From Aerococcaceae bacterium zg-1292 (GTDB taxonomy: Bacteria; Bacillota; Bacilli; Lactobacillales; Aerococcaceae), in NCBI GenBank assembly GCA_016126655.1, contig CP065955.1, positions 1,967,001 to 2,031,000 of the forward strand: a stretch of DNA of 64,000 nt, given 5' to 3'. Below the pieces are notes generated by a model, which did not search any database, was not told the DNA's origin, and was given only the letters and a program-made list of their open reading frames with translations. This document shows positions 9,117 to 19,928 of this stretch, in pieces (the first letter of the stretch is position 1; every line of letters begins with the position of its first letter). Made by a program: the position numbers and the translations under genes.

Positions 9117-10706
9117 TTATAAGATATCTCCTGCTATTTTTTCTATGGAGATTGCTGCTTTGAATTTATTTTTAAAGCTTGTAAAACCTGTTACATCATC
9201 TGTATCTGGCTGCACAGTCACTACACTAGTATTTTTAAAAACAATATCATCTAAATACGCTGCTAAACTCATTTCAGTATGATTGAGATAATCTGCTAAT
9301 AATGCTATTCCCCAGGCACCCCCTTCACCAGCTGTCTCCATTACCGAGACTGGCGTATTGATACTTGCTGCCAATAATATCTGAGCTATTTTTGGTGTTT
9401 TAAAAATACCACCATGTCCCAATATCTGTTCAATATTAATTTGTTCTTTTTCTGTTAATATGTCCATTCCAATCGCTAGTGTTGCAAACGCTGAAAAAAT
9501 ATGACTCCGCATCAAATTTCCAATAGTTAATCTACTCTCTGGTGTTCTTATGACCAGTGGTCTACCTTTATCAACTTTTGTGATACTCTCCCCAGAAAAA
9601 TAACCTATACTCAATATTTCGCCACAATCTTTATCACCTTCTAATGCTTGATTGAACAGCAAGGTATACGTATCATTTAATGATTGATCAGGATGAATTA
9701 ATTGACTATATTCATGAAACATTTTTACCCATGCATTAATATCAGAACTACAATTATTAGCATGTACCATTGCAACATTATCTCCTACTGGTGTTGTCAC
9801 TATATCAATTTCAGGATATTGGTGCACTAAGTCTCTATCTAAGACGACCATTGAAAAAATTGATGTTCCTGCAGATACATTTCCAGTCTTCGGAAGTATA
9901 CTGTTCGTTGCAACCATTCCAGTTCCAGCATCACCTTCAGGTGGACACAGGGGTATTCCAGCGGTTAGTATTCCTGTAGGGTCAAGCTGATTCGCACCTT
10001 CTTGAGTCAGTGTACCTGCAAATTGTCCAGCCGACAAAACTTTCGGCAACAGTGTTCTCAATTGCCATGGTACCTGTTCTGATTCAATCAAATTATCAAA
10101 AATATTGAGAAAATCCTCACGGTAATCTGATGTTTTAGCGTCTATTGGAAACATCCCTGACGCATCCCCTACTCCTAAAACTTTTTCACCCGTTAAACGC
10201 CAATGAACATAGCCCGCCAATGTAGTGAGATACGCAATATGGGATACATGTTGTTCTTTATTGAGTATCGCTTGATACACATGAGCAATGCTCCATCGCT
10301 CTGGAATATTAAATTTAAAATTTCCACTCAATACATTTGCTGCTTGAGTAGTGATGGTGTTTCGCCAAGTTCGAAAAGGTACTAATAAATGATTGTCTTT
10401 ATCAAATGCTAAATAACCGTGCATCATAGCACTAATACCTATGCTCCCTATTGTTGTTAAATGAATACCATACTGTTGTTTAATTTCACTAACAAGTTGA
10501 GCGTATGCTGCCTGGATACCCATCCAAACATCATTTAAATCATAGGTCCAAATACCATCCTTCAACTGATTCTCCCAATCAAAATTACCTGATGCAATAA
10601 CATTTTGACACTCATCAATTAATATAGCTTTAATTCTAGTTGATCCGAGTTCAATTCCCAACGCTGTTTTTCCATCTTTAATTAGTTGAGTTACTTGCGT
10701 CACCAT
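9117..10706 (-). CDS. araB: Ribulokinase (FGGY family)
   Basis: A 529-residue FGGY carbohydrate kinase with the N-terminal ATPase signature GIELGSTRIKAILID near residue 17 and a second nucleotide-binding half containing GHGGIFKTP and ETAGEGGAWGIALLA. It is the longer ribulokinase type seen in lactic acid bacteria, phosphorylating L-ribulose with ATP. It is the first gene of the ara operon. The start is supported by AGGAGG eight bases upstream. Promoter, AraR boxes and a cre lie directly upstream. Position between araR and araD/araA makes ribulokinase the natural reading, although FGGY specificity cannot be read from sequence alone. Confidence 0.92.
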   Translation of the reverse strand: MVTQVTQLIKDGKTALGIELGSTRIKAILIDECQNVIASGNFDWENQLKDGIWTYDLNDVWMGIQAAYAQLVSEIKQQYGIHLTTIGSIGISAMMHGYLAFDKDNHLLVPFRTWRNTITTQAANVLSGNFKFNIPERWSIAHVYQAILNKEQHVSHIAYLTTLAGYVHWRLTGEKVLGVGDASGMFPIDAKTSDYREDFLNIFDNLIESEQVPWQLRTLLPKVLSAGQFAGTLTQEGANQLDPTGILTAGIPLCPPEGDAGTGMVATNSILPKTGNVSAGTSIFSMVVLDRDLVHQYPEIDIVTTPVGDNVAMVHANNCSSDINAWVKMFHEYSQLIHPDQSLNDTYTLLFNQALEGDKDCGEILSIGYFSGESITKVDKGRPLVIRTPESRLTIGNLMRSHIFSAFATLAIGMDILTEKEQINIEQILGHGGIFKTPKIAQILLAASINTPVSVMETAGEGGAWGIALLADYLNHTEMSLAAYLDDIVFKNTSVVTVQPDTDDVTGFTSFKNKFKAAISIEKIAGDIL

Positions 10707-10716
10707 GATACCTCCT

Positions 10717-10730
10717 AAAAAACGTTTTCA
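10717..10730 (-). promoter_or_regulatory. Candidate cre (CcpA) site in ara operon leader
   Basis: Read on the minus strand the site is TGAAAACGTTTTTT, matching the left half and centre of the cre consensus TGWAANCGNTNWCA and missing its last CA. It lies just downstream of the predicted -10, where CcpA binding would block transcription. Confidence 0.5.
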
Positions 10731-10740
10731 CTATACTGAA

Positions 10741-10769
10741 ATATTAACACAGATGTACGCATATGTAAA
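10741..10769 (-). promoter_or_regulatory. Promoter of araBDA
   Basis: On the minus strand TTTACA (10764-10769) and TAATAT (10741-10746) are separated by exactly 17 bp. An AraR box occupies the spacer. Confidence 0.75.
10751..10766. promoter_or_regulatory. AraR operator 1
   Basis: AGATGTACGCATATGT is a near-palindrome that fits the core ATGTACG-TACAT known from Bacillus-type AraR boxes. It lies between the -35 and -10 of the araBDA promoter, as expected for repression. Confidence 0.7.
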
Positions 10770-10781
10770 TACCAATATTAT

Positions 10782-10797
10782 AGATGTTCGTACATCC
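10782..10797. promoter_or_regulatory. AraR operator 2
   Basis: AGATGTTCGTACATCC is the most symmetrical of the three boxes. Its centre is 31 bp from that of operator 1, close to three helical turns, which suits cooperative binding upstream of the araBDA -35. Confidence 0.7.
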
Positions 10798-10870
10798 TGT
10801 TATTAATTTCTTAATTATAGCTACATTTTTATTAAGATAATCACTTCAACACATTGACAAATATTTAACA

Positions 10871-10899
10871 TTGCACACATCTTTAAATTTAGATAAAAT
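10871..10899 (+). promoter_or_regulatory. Promoter of araR
   Basis: TTGCAC (10871-10876) and TAAAAT (10894-10899) are 17 bp apart on the plus strand. The third AraR box begins right after the -10, implying autoregulation. Confidence 0.6.
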
Positions 10900-10915
10900 A
10901 GATGTACGCATATGA
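10900..10915. promoter_or_regulatory. AraR operator 3
   Basis: AGATGTACGCATATGA differs from operator 1 by only its last base and covers the expected start of the araR transcript. Confidence 0.65.
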
Positions 10916-10931
10916 TAGAAAGGAATTTAAT

Positions 10932-12005
10932 ATGATTGTAAAATATCGCTACATCGCAGATGATATACAAAAAAAGATACTCCAAAATGAATTCAAAGTA
11001 GGAAGCATGATTCCGCCAGAAAGTAAGTTGCAAGAAATGTATCAAGTTAGCCGTCACACTATACGACAAGCAATAGGTCTATTAGTAGAAAAAGGCTATC
11101 TACGCGCTGAAAAAGGAGTGGGTACATTCGTACTAAAACCACAGCTAAATGGCCCTAAAGACACAAAAACAATCGGCGTGATTACAACTTATTTATCCGA
11201 CTACATTTTTCCACAAATTATCGAAGGAATAGAAGAAACACTAAGAGCAAACGGCTATTCTTTACTTTTAGGCGCAACAAAGAATGATCCTATTCAAGAA
11301 GAACTCTGTATTAGCTCAATGTTAAAGCAAGGAGTGGAGGGCTTACTAATAGAACCTACCTCAAGCAATTTATTCAACCAAAATATCGCTTATTATTCAA
11401 AAATAAAAGAAAAAAATATCCCTGTTTTATTTATCAATGCATACTACGATTTGCTTGATATACCATATATTAGTATCGATGACGTTCACGCTGGAGAAAT
11501 GACAACCAATTATTTAATCGACAACAATCACGTTAATATTGCTCTAGTTACAAAAATGGATGATATCCAAGGCAAGCTGAGATTAAAAGGATATATTAAA
11601 GCGCATGAAAAAAATAATCTGAGTTTTACTATGGATAATATCGTTCAATTTGATACTAATAATCAAAAGGATGTTATCCAGCTATTCGTTAAGCAATTGG
11701 CTTGTCGTAATAATCGCCCCACGGCAGTCGTTTGTTATAATGATGATGTAGCTAGTTACTTAATACAACAACTAGAAAAAAACAATTTGAATGTTCCTAC
11801 GGATATTTCTCTTATAAGTCACGATAATTCATTTTTAGCAAAAATATACCAACTCAACAGTGTCATTCATCCTCAAAAAGACTTAGGTATTGAAGCAGCA
11901 AAAAAAATAATCGAAACACTTGAAAAAAATAAGGTGCTGGAGACAAAATTGTATCCTCCTAAATTAAAAATAAGAAAATCGGTACTCAAACATACAGATA
12001 ATTAA
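10932..12005 (+). CDS. araR: Arabinose repressor, GntR HTH fused to LacI-type sensor
   Basis: This 357-residue regulator has a GntR-type winged helix (about residues 1-70, with SRHTIRQAIGLLVEKGYL) followed by a LacI/periplasmic-binding-protein-like effector domain (about residues 80-350, beginning TIGVITTYLSDYIFP). This fusion is diagnostic of AraR, which represses ara genes until L-arabinose binds. The ATG at 10932 is preferred over the one at 10902 because GAAAGGA precedes it and the earlier ATG lies inside an AraR box. It is transcribed divergently from araBDA, and operators between the genes support control of both directions. The arabinan operon further along may also respond to it, but no AraR box was seen there. 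Confidence 0.93.
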   Translation: MIVKYRYIADDIQKKILQNEFKVGSMIPPESKLQEMYQVSRHTIRQAIGLLVEKGYLRAEKGVGTFVLKPQLNGPKDTKTIGVITTYLSDYIFPQIIEGIEETLRANGYSLLLGATKNDPIQEELCISSMLKQGVEGLLIEPTSSNLFNQNIAYYSKIKEKNIPVLFINAYYDLLDIPYISIDDVHAGEMTTNYLIDNNHVNIALVTKMDDIQGKLRLKGYIKAHEKNNLSFTMDNIVQFDTNNQKDVIQLFVKQLACRNNRPTAVVCYNDDVASYLIQQLEKNNLNVPTDISLISHDNSFLAKIYQLNSVIHPQKDLGIEAAKKIIETLEKNKVLETKLYPPKLKIRKSVLKHTDN

Positions 12006-12020
12006 TCAAATCCATTTTCT

Positions 12021-12050
12021 ACTCTATTAAATCTTAATAGAGTGTTTTTA
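12021..12050 (+). terminator. araR terminator
   Basis: ACTCTATTAA and TTAATAGAGT form a perfect 10-bp stem with a 3-base loop, followed by GTTTTTA. It begins 16 bases after the araR stop. Confidence 0.85.
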
Positions 12051-12106
12051 CTTTATACGATATAATTGCACCCATTCATTTCACTGCTAAAACAACAAAA
12101 TTATGG

Positions 12107-12112
12107 TATACT
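12107..12112 (+). promoter_or_regulatory. Extended -10 promoter of the small membrane protein gene
   Basis: TGG-TATACT gives an extended -10 element 40 bases before the ATG at 12152. No good -35 is visible at the usual distance. Confidence 0.4.
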
Positions 12113-12151
12113 ACTATAAGCAAACAGTTTTATACAATGGAGGTTCATGAG

Positions 12152-12484
12152 ATGGCACAACAAAAAAACAATACACTCGCCGGTCTAGTTTTACTTGCAA
12201 CTGGATTAGTAATAGGCGCAGCAGGCGCACTGTTTTATAAAGAAATCAAATTAAAAAATCCTGGATTGGTTTTAGAAACAGTCAAACAACAATTCAAAGT
12301 GCAAGGTACAATCACTGGGTCATGGATTGATTATGATGCCGTGGAATATGAAGTATTTGACAGTAAACCACTTGTCTACATCGGAGGTATTTCTCGCCAA
12401 GAAGGTAGTGAAATTGTGACTTATCAATTCGCTTGTGACGCATATACTGGTGAGATATTAGATATTTTTGAATACCAAGCGTAA
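12152..12484 (+). CDS. Small membrane-anchored protein of unknown function, PepSY-like tail
   Basis: The product is about 110 residues. A hydrophobic segment at roughly residues 9-27 (LAGLVLLATGLVIGAAGAL) anchors it in the membrane, leaving a soluble domain of about 80 residues, probably outside the cell. The tail (VTYQFACDAYTGEILDI) resembles the end of PepSY-type domains, in which a strand ends in YTGEI. The ATG at 12152 is chosen because GGAGG is spaced 8 bases before it. An ATG at 12137 overlaps that site. It is monocistronic, between the araR terminator and its own. No function is known to me. Confidence 0.75.
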   Translation: MAQQKNNTLAGLVLLATGLVIGAAGALFYKEIKLKNPGLVLETVKQQFKVQGTITGSWIDYDAVEYEVFDSKPLVYIGGISRQEGSEIVTYQFACDAYTGEILDIFEYQA

Positions 12485-12497
12485 CTCGTTCTTGACC

Positions 12498-12539
12498 AAC
12501 ACGCATACTTTGATACAATGGAAGTTGCGTGTTATTTTA
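12498..12539 (+). terminator. Terminator after small membrane protein gene
   Basis: AACACGCA and TGCGTGTT form a perfect 8-bp stem around a 20-base loop, followed by ATTTT. The long loop lowers certainty. Confidence 0.55.
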
Positions 12540-12681
12540 ATTGCGCAACTGATTATTAGATGGCTGGCATTACGTCTCTAACCACCGAAAAATTTTTACG
12601 TGAATGAATTGTGCAAAAAAGTATTTCTAGGACATTTGACATAATTGTTAACCTAAATAAACCAGAAAAGGAGGAATATGA

Positions 12682-13482
12682 ATGGCATTTGACGGCCGCA
12701 ATGATTGGCAAATGCATCCATTAAATGGTGGATCTGGCGAAGCCTTTATGGGTATTCGTAATAATGAAAAAGTTTTTTTTAAACGTAATTCATCACCGTT
12801 TATTCCTTCCTTATCCGCTGAAGGTTTAGCCCCAAAATTAATGTGGACTCAGCGAACTTATTCTGGCGATTTATTAACGGCACAAGAATGGAAAAATGCA
12901 ACTCAATTAACCAAACAGCACATGAATGACCCTCGAGTTATCCAATTAATTCATCAAATCCATCAATCTGATCATTTGCTTATGCTACTGCGTCGAGTTC
13001 AAAGCGATGCCTTTATCCCGATTGATTTCATTGACCGATATTTTGATAATTTACCCAACTCTTTATATAAGCATCAATTTTTTAATCAAGTCATTCGTTC
13101 ATTAGAAGATATGGTTGACGAAGATTTTTATCAATGTCGTTATGTGGTATGCCATGGTGATTTAAATCATAATAATTTTATGATTGATGACTCAAAAAAA
13201 ATCTTTTTAGTCGACTGGGAAGAAGTTAAAATCGCCGATCCTATTAGTGATATCACCTGGTTATTATTGCAATATTATAAACCTAGTGAGTGGATGGAGT
13301 GGTTTACTTTATATGATTTCCCAATTGATGAAACTTTTTACAAACGTGTAAAATGGTATAGTCTCATGAATTGTTTATTATTAATCAAACAATTTTCCAT
13401 TGAAAACCGACCACAACAAATGAACCATTATATACTATTATTGAAACACATCTACGATGCAGATGATTTATCCAAGGAATAA
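12682..13482 (+). CDS. YtmP-like aminoglycoside/choline-kinase-family phosphotransferase
   Basis: This 266-residue protein has the small-molecule kinase fold: an N-terminal ATP-binding lobe (VFFKRNSSPF carrying the likely Lys), the catalytic loop HGDLNHNN (His158, Asp160, Asn165) and the metal-binding Asp178 in VDWEE. Such proteins phosphorylate small hydroxyl compounds. In many Firmicutes a homologue called YtmP lies directly upstream of trmB, as here (trmB at 13824), which is the main basis for the name. AAAGGAGG precedes the ATG. The physiological substrate is not known with certainty. Thiamine- or choline-like compounds are possible. Confidence 0.85.
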   Translation: MAFDGRNDWQMHPLNGGSGEAFMGIRNNEKVFFKRNSSPFIPSLSAEGLAPKLMWTQRTYSGDLLTAQEWKNATQLTKQHMNDPRVIQLIHQIHQSDHLLMLLRRVQSDAFIPIDFIDRYFDNLPNSLYKHQFFNQVIRSLEDMVDEDFYQCRYVVCHGDLNHNNFMIDDSKKIFLVDWEEVKIADPISDITWLLLQYYKPSEWMEWFTLYDFPIDETFYKRVKWYSLMNCLLLIKQFSIENRPQQMNHYILLLKHIYDADDLSKE

Positions 13483-13502
13483 TGTGACCCTTAAGAAAAA
13501 TA

Positions 13503-13686
13503 TGGTTCGAGCGCAAACGTTCTGACTCGAACCAATGGCGAAAACTGACGACGTGTGAATAACGCACATACGCAGTTTTTGAAGCATCCGTCCCGTCGAA
13601 GCAGTCTAAATGAGTCAAAATACAAATACCGGTGCGCAAATAACACCTGGAGAACTGTTACGAAGTGGATATCAAATCAACCTAAG
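13503..13686 (+). repeat. Structured intergenic region with successive inverted repeats
   Basis: Between the YtmP-like gene and the repeat at 13687 there is no gene. TGGTTCGAG (13503-13511) pairs perfectly with CTCGAACCA (13526-13534). A second unit starting CGAACCAAT at 13528 holds AAAACTG/CAGTTTT pairing around a GTGTG/CGCAC core, and a segment ACGAAGTGGATATCA resembles GCGAAGTGGATGTCA of the copy at 4267-4392. The stretch looks like decayed neighbours of the same repeat family. Confidence 0.45.
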
Positions 13687-13812
13687 CGAACCAAAATAAA
13701 TATAGTGCGACAACGCGTACTGCAAACTGAATCACTGGCGGAAGTCACTGCTGTGCAATTTACACACAGAAAACTCTAGCAGTGGTTGTCATTTCAGCGA
13801 GTTAGAGCCAGA
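13687..13812 (+). repeat. Dispersed repeat, copy 2, abutting the trmB ribosome site
   Basis: It matches 4267-4392 at the outer parts and is the same length (126 bases). Its centre is different but also self-complementary: CACTGCT pairs with AGCAGTG, and CTGTG with CACAG. The conserved right end, TCATTTCAGCGAGTTAGAGCCAGA, runs straight into the GAGGAGG of trmB. Conserved flanks with a variable but paired centre suggest selection on RNA or DNA structure. Confidence 0.6.
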
Positions 13813-13823
13813 GGAGGACACTC

Positions 13824-14465
13824 ATGCGACTGAGAAATAAACCATGGGCACAAGATAAGTTAGATGCCCATCCAGAATATGTACCACAACAAGCAGAATC
13901 ATTACGTGGTAAATGGCAAACCCGTTTTGCCAAAGAACAACCGATTCATATTGAAGTAGGATCAGGTAAAGGGCGTTTTATTACAGAAATGGCAAAAGCC
14001 CATCCAGATGTTAATTACATCAGTATTGAAATCCAAACAAGTGTCATTGTCAGTGTACTTGATTTGCAGTTAGAGGCACAACTACCTAACTTACAAATTT
14101 TACATGCTGATGGACGTAATTTGGATCAATATTTCGCGCCAGGTGAAGTTAGCCGTGTTTACTTAAACTTCTCAGATCCTTGGCCAAAAAAACGTCATGA
14201 GAAACGCCGCTTAACGTCTCCATCTTTTTTAAGCCAATATCAAACAATATTAACAGAAGATGGTGACATTCACTTTAAAACTGATAATCAAGCCCTTTTT
14301 GAGTACTCACTCTATGCTTTCTCGCAATATGGTGTCAAATTAAAACAGGTTTGGTTAGATTTACATCAGTCTGACTTTGAAGGCAATATTATGACTGAAT
14401 ATGAAGAGAAATTTTCAAGTCGTGGTCACCGAATTTATCGTCTTGAGGCATATTTTGAAAAATAA
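13824..14465 (+). CDS. trmB: tRNA (guanine-N7-)-methyltransferase
   Basis: A 213-residue SAM-dependent methyltransferase that forms m7G46 in the variable loop of tRNAs. Seen in the sequence are the SAM-binding motif [10 protein letters not shown], and [14 protein letters not shown], the TrmB signature that contacts tRNA, plus the C-terminal S-R-G-H region. Length is normal. GAGGAGG lies 9 bases before the ATG. It is the one plain housekeeping gene in the window and serves as a chromosomal anchor, arguing that the surrounding DNA is chromosomal rather than plasmid. Confidence 0.97.
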   Translation: MRLRNKPWAQDKLDAHPEYVPQQAESLRGKWQTRFAKEQPIHIEVGSGKGRFITEMAKAHPDVNYISIEIQTSVIVSVLDLQLEAQLPNLQILHADGRNLDQYFAPGEVSRVYLNFSDPWPKKRHEKRRLTSPSFLSQYQTILTEDGDIHFKTDNQALFEYSLYAFSQYGVKLKQVWLDLHQSDFEGNIMTEYEEKFSSRGHRIYRLEAYFEK

Positions 14466-14471
14466 ACAGCA

Positions 14472-14510
14472 AAAAACTAGGGTCGTCTATATTCACAACC
14501 CTAGTTTTTA
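14472..14510. terminator. Bidirectional terminator between trmB and gluconokinase gene
   Basis: AAAAACTAGGGT pairs with ACCCTAGTTTTT around a loop of about 14 bases, leaving T runs on both strands between two convergent genes. Confidence 0.85.
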
Positions 14511-14527
14511 GAATATCTCTCTTATGT

Positions 14528-15907
14528 TTATCTAGTATGATTTATTTTCGATAATTCTATCAAGTAATTTTGGTAATTTTCATCAAATTTCCGATGACAT
14601 TCAAAATCAGGTTCAACAATTTCATAATCGATGGGAAAATTTAAATCATCAACCAACAAAATCGTACCTAAACATTCTGCTGAATTTTCGGAAGCAATCA
14701 AAACTGGCATTCCTAAAATATTGGTCATTAATTGAACTAAATTTCGTGATTGAATCAAACCACCTGTTAAAGCAATGCCATTAAAATGATGAAGAGCTTG
14801 CAAATTTTCGACATTATTCCGAACGTTATAAAACAATCCACAAAGCATTGCAAAAAGAATGTTTTCTCGAGTATGAAATCGCTCTAAACCTATCAATCTT
14901 GATACTTCTCCTTCAGTCCACAATGGTGCCCTTTCACCATTTAAAAAAGGAAGAAAAACTAACTTGAGTGGATAACCTGTTAGCGCAATTTGTTCCAATT
15001 CTTCAAAATTTGTTTGATACACTTTACAAATCCAATCTAAGACATTGCCTGCATTATTACTTGGAAACCCAACTAAATAATTTGTTTCGTCAATTTTATA
15101 ACTAAAGTTCATGGACTTTAGTGATACTACATTTTTATTTGTCAGTATTCTTACAGCGTGACTCGTACCAAAAGATAAAACAGCATAGTTACTTAAAGAA
15201 CGATAAGCATAATTAGAAGAAACTCCATCTGATGTTCCAAGAACAACAATACCTTGCCCTAAATTAAGATTGTAAAGAATAGGAGCAGAAGAGTCACAAG
15301 CTTTAACCTTTGGTAACTGTTCTATTTTTAATCGCAGACTATTAAGTGCACGTTCACTCCATTGTCCTTTTTTATTATCATAAATTCCATAACTACTGGC
15401 GTTAGAAACATCAATCCACCATTCACCCGTTAATAATTCGAAAATCAAATCTTTTATCGAATAAACTTTTGTAACTGAATCCCAATATGACTGTTTAGCT
15501 CCATATGAAAGTTTATAAAAAGGGTTCATGCTATGGATAGGTGTTCCTGTTTCGAGATAAAGTTTCTCTTTAAAAGCATTATCAAATTGCAAAAGTTCTT
15601 TATGTCCACGCTTATCTGCCCATGTTATAATCTCCGTCACATCTTGATGCTTATCATCTCTTAATAGAATCGAATGCATTGCAGTCGTTAGCACAATTCG
15701 ATATGGGGTCTCTGGCATTAATTTTCTAATTCCTTTTAATAACGCGTCCCGCAATTCGTTCCAATTTAGTTCATAACGTGATTCATCTGATTGAATTTTA
15801 GAATATCGATGTATCCATTCTTTTTCAAATTGTAATTGTTGATTAAATCTTGACAATTTTAAATTTGTTGTACCCACATCAATACTAATTGTATGACTGA
15901 AGTCCAT
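14528..15907 (-). CDS. gntK: Gluconokinase, FGGY family
   Basis: About 459 residues, opening with the FGGY phosphate-binding motif ISIDVGTTNLKLS. The segment TGTPIHSMNPFYKL closely resembles the gluconokinase signature TGTPIHPMSP of Bacillus GntK. A C-terminal ATP-binding region with ALTGGLIQSRNL follows. It would make 6-phosphogluconate. The ATG at 15907 has GGGGAGGA upstream. The longer frame to 15949 lacks such a site. It is the last gene of the PTS-GH4 operon, 65 bp after the 6-phosphogluconate dehydrogenase gene. No gluconate permease is in the operon, so its substrate is probably made inside the cell. Confidence 0.85.
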   Translation of the reverse strand: MDFSHTISIDVGTTNLKLSRFNQQLQFEKEWIHRYSKIQSDESRYELNWNELRDALLKGIRKLMPETPYRIVLTTAMHSILLRDDKHQDVTEIITWADKRGHKELLQFDNAFKEKLYLETGTPIHSMNPFYKLSYGAKQSYWDSVTKVYSIKDLIFELLTGEWWIDVSNASSYGIYDNKKGQWSERALNSLRLKIEQLPKVKACDSSAPILYNLNLGQGIVVLGTSDGVSSNYAYRSLSNYAVLSFGTSHAVRILTNKNVVSLKSMNFSYKIDETNYLVGFPSNNAGNVLDWICKVYQTNFEELEQIALTGYPLKLVFLPFLNGERAPLWTEGEVSRLIGLERFHTRENILFAMLCGLFYNVRNNVENLQALHHFNGIALTGGLIQSRNLVQLMTNILGMPVLIASENSAECLGTILLVDDLNFPIDYEIVEPDFECHRKFDENYQNYLIELSKINHTR

Positions 15908-15972
15908 ATTTTCCTCCCCCAAAAAATTCTTAAAAAACGAATCGTACAAAGAGCTTAGTAAAAACGAGGTAT

Positions 15973-16866
15973 TTAATCAAATTCACTGTGTCCACCAAAC
16001 TGGAATCTCATAGCTGATAGTACTTTTCCTGAATAATTTTTTTTATCTAGTGTACTATTGCGTTTCATTAATGATAATGCAATAACAGGAACTGGTACTT
16101 CATTTTCCATTGCCTCTTCAATTGTCCATAATGCTTCTCCTGAAGAAGATACTTCTCCTTTATATTTCTCCAATGTTACTTCCGACTTTAATTCATCATA
16201 TAATTTTTGAATTAAGAAAGATTCTATAATAGAACCGTGATTCCAAAGGTTGGCTACATCACAAATTTCAAATTGATATTTATTTTGTGTAAATAATAAA
16301 TCAAACCCTTCCGCTATTGATTGCATCATACCATATTCAATTCCATTATGTACCATCTTTAAATAGTGACCTGCACCAGGTTGAGCATGATACATAAAAC
16401 CATTTGGGACACATAATTTTATTAAGACATCCTCTAATTCCGTATCAAGCTCTTCTTCACCTCCCATCATCATACACGCACCAAATCTTGCCCCTTTGAC
16501 ACCACCAGAAATTCCGCAATCATAGTATCGAACACTATGTTTTTTAGAAAGGCTATGCCTTTTCATAGAATCTTTAAACTTGGAATTCGAAAAATCAACT
16601 ATTATACTTCCGTTAATTACTAGTTGCAAAATTTGCTTAATTATTTCATCTGTAATTTTTCCAGCTGGTAAAACTAAAAATACTATTTCTCTTTTTCTCT
16701 CCTTAAATAGAATCTCAATATTAGGTGCAAAGTTAAATAGTCTATGTTGATAAGTTTCTTTAATTACTGGATTTATATCATAGCCTTTTACTAAAATCTC
16801 TTTGTCATTTAATTGTTTTACTAATGACATCCCCATTTTCCCTAGACCAATCACTGTGATTTCCAT
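15973..16866 (-). CDS. gnd: 6-phosphogluconate dehydrogenase, short (NAD-type) form
   Basis: A 297-residue protein with an N-terminal Rossmann motif (VIGLGKMGMSLV), the 6PGDH substrate signature GISGGVKGAR, and the catalytic-lysine segment GAGHYLKMVHNGIEYG. The length is that of the short bacterial group, often NAD-preferring, rather than the 470-residue pentose-phosphate form. It oxidatively decarboxylates 6-phosphogluconate to ribulose 5-phosphate. It is 12 bp after the GH4 gene, with an AGGAG site. Its partner kinase follows directly. Confidence 0.9.
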   Translation of the reverse strand: MEITVIGLGKMGMSLVKQLNDKEILVKGYDINPVIKETYQHRLFNFAPNIEILFKERKREIVFLVLPAGKITDEIIKQILQLVINGSIIVDFSNSKFKDSMKRHSLSKKHSVRYYDCGISGGVKGARFGACMMMGGEEELDTELEDVLIKLCVPNGFMYHAQPGAGHYLKMVHNGIEYGMMQSIAEGFDLLFTQNKYQFEICDVANLWNHGSIIESFLIQKLYDELKSEVTLEKYKGEVSSSGEALWTIEEAMENEVPVPVIALSLMKRNSTLDKKNYSGKVLSAMRFQFGGHSEFD

Positions 16867-16878
16867 TAATAAACACTC

Positions 16879-19810
<2,932 letters not shown>

Positions 19811-19854
19811 AATAAACCCTCCAAAATATATTATTTAATATCCACATCATACCA

Positions 19855-19868
19855 AAATAACGTTTACA
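19855..19868 (-). promoter_or_regulatory. Candidate cre site before the PTS gene
   Basis: On the minus strand the site reads TGTAAACGTTATTT, matching the left half and CG centre of the cre consensus. A TATGAT -10 lies just downstream, with a poor -35, so the site would sit inside the promoter. Confidence 0.45.
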
Positions 19869-19886
19869 TTTTCTATAAAATAAAGA

Positions 19887-19928
19887 AGAATGAAATATAT
19901 TTCCAAAAACAGAAATATATTTCATTCT
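19887..19928. promoter_or_regulatory. Twin palindrome, probable RpiR-family operator
   Basis: GAAATATATTTC is itself a perfect 12-bp palindrome and occurs twice (19892-19903 and 19912-19923), with centres 20 bp apart, or about two helical turns. The two copies also form one perfect 17-bp inverted repeat. It overlaps the last bases of the rpiR gene and lies upstream of the PTS promoter region. RpiR-type regulators bind such symmetric AT-rich sites as dimers or tetramers. A hairpin terminator is a weaker alternative because no clear U run follows. Confidence 0.6.

Noticed and set aside
9117..10706. Xylulokinase instead of ribulokinase
   Set aside because: FGGY motifs alone cannot separate them, but the gene lies first in an operon with araD and araA and next to araR.
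10902..10904. ATG at 10902 as araR start
   Set aside because: It lies within an AraR box. The ATG at 10932 has a proper ribosome site and starts the GntR domain correctly.
19887..19928. Rho-independent terminator of rpiR
   Set aside because: The stem is nearly all A/T without a U run, and each arm is itself a palindrome, which fits an operator better.
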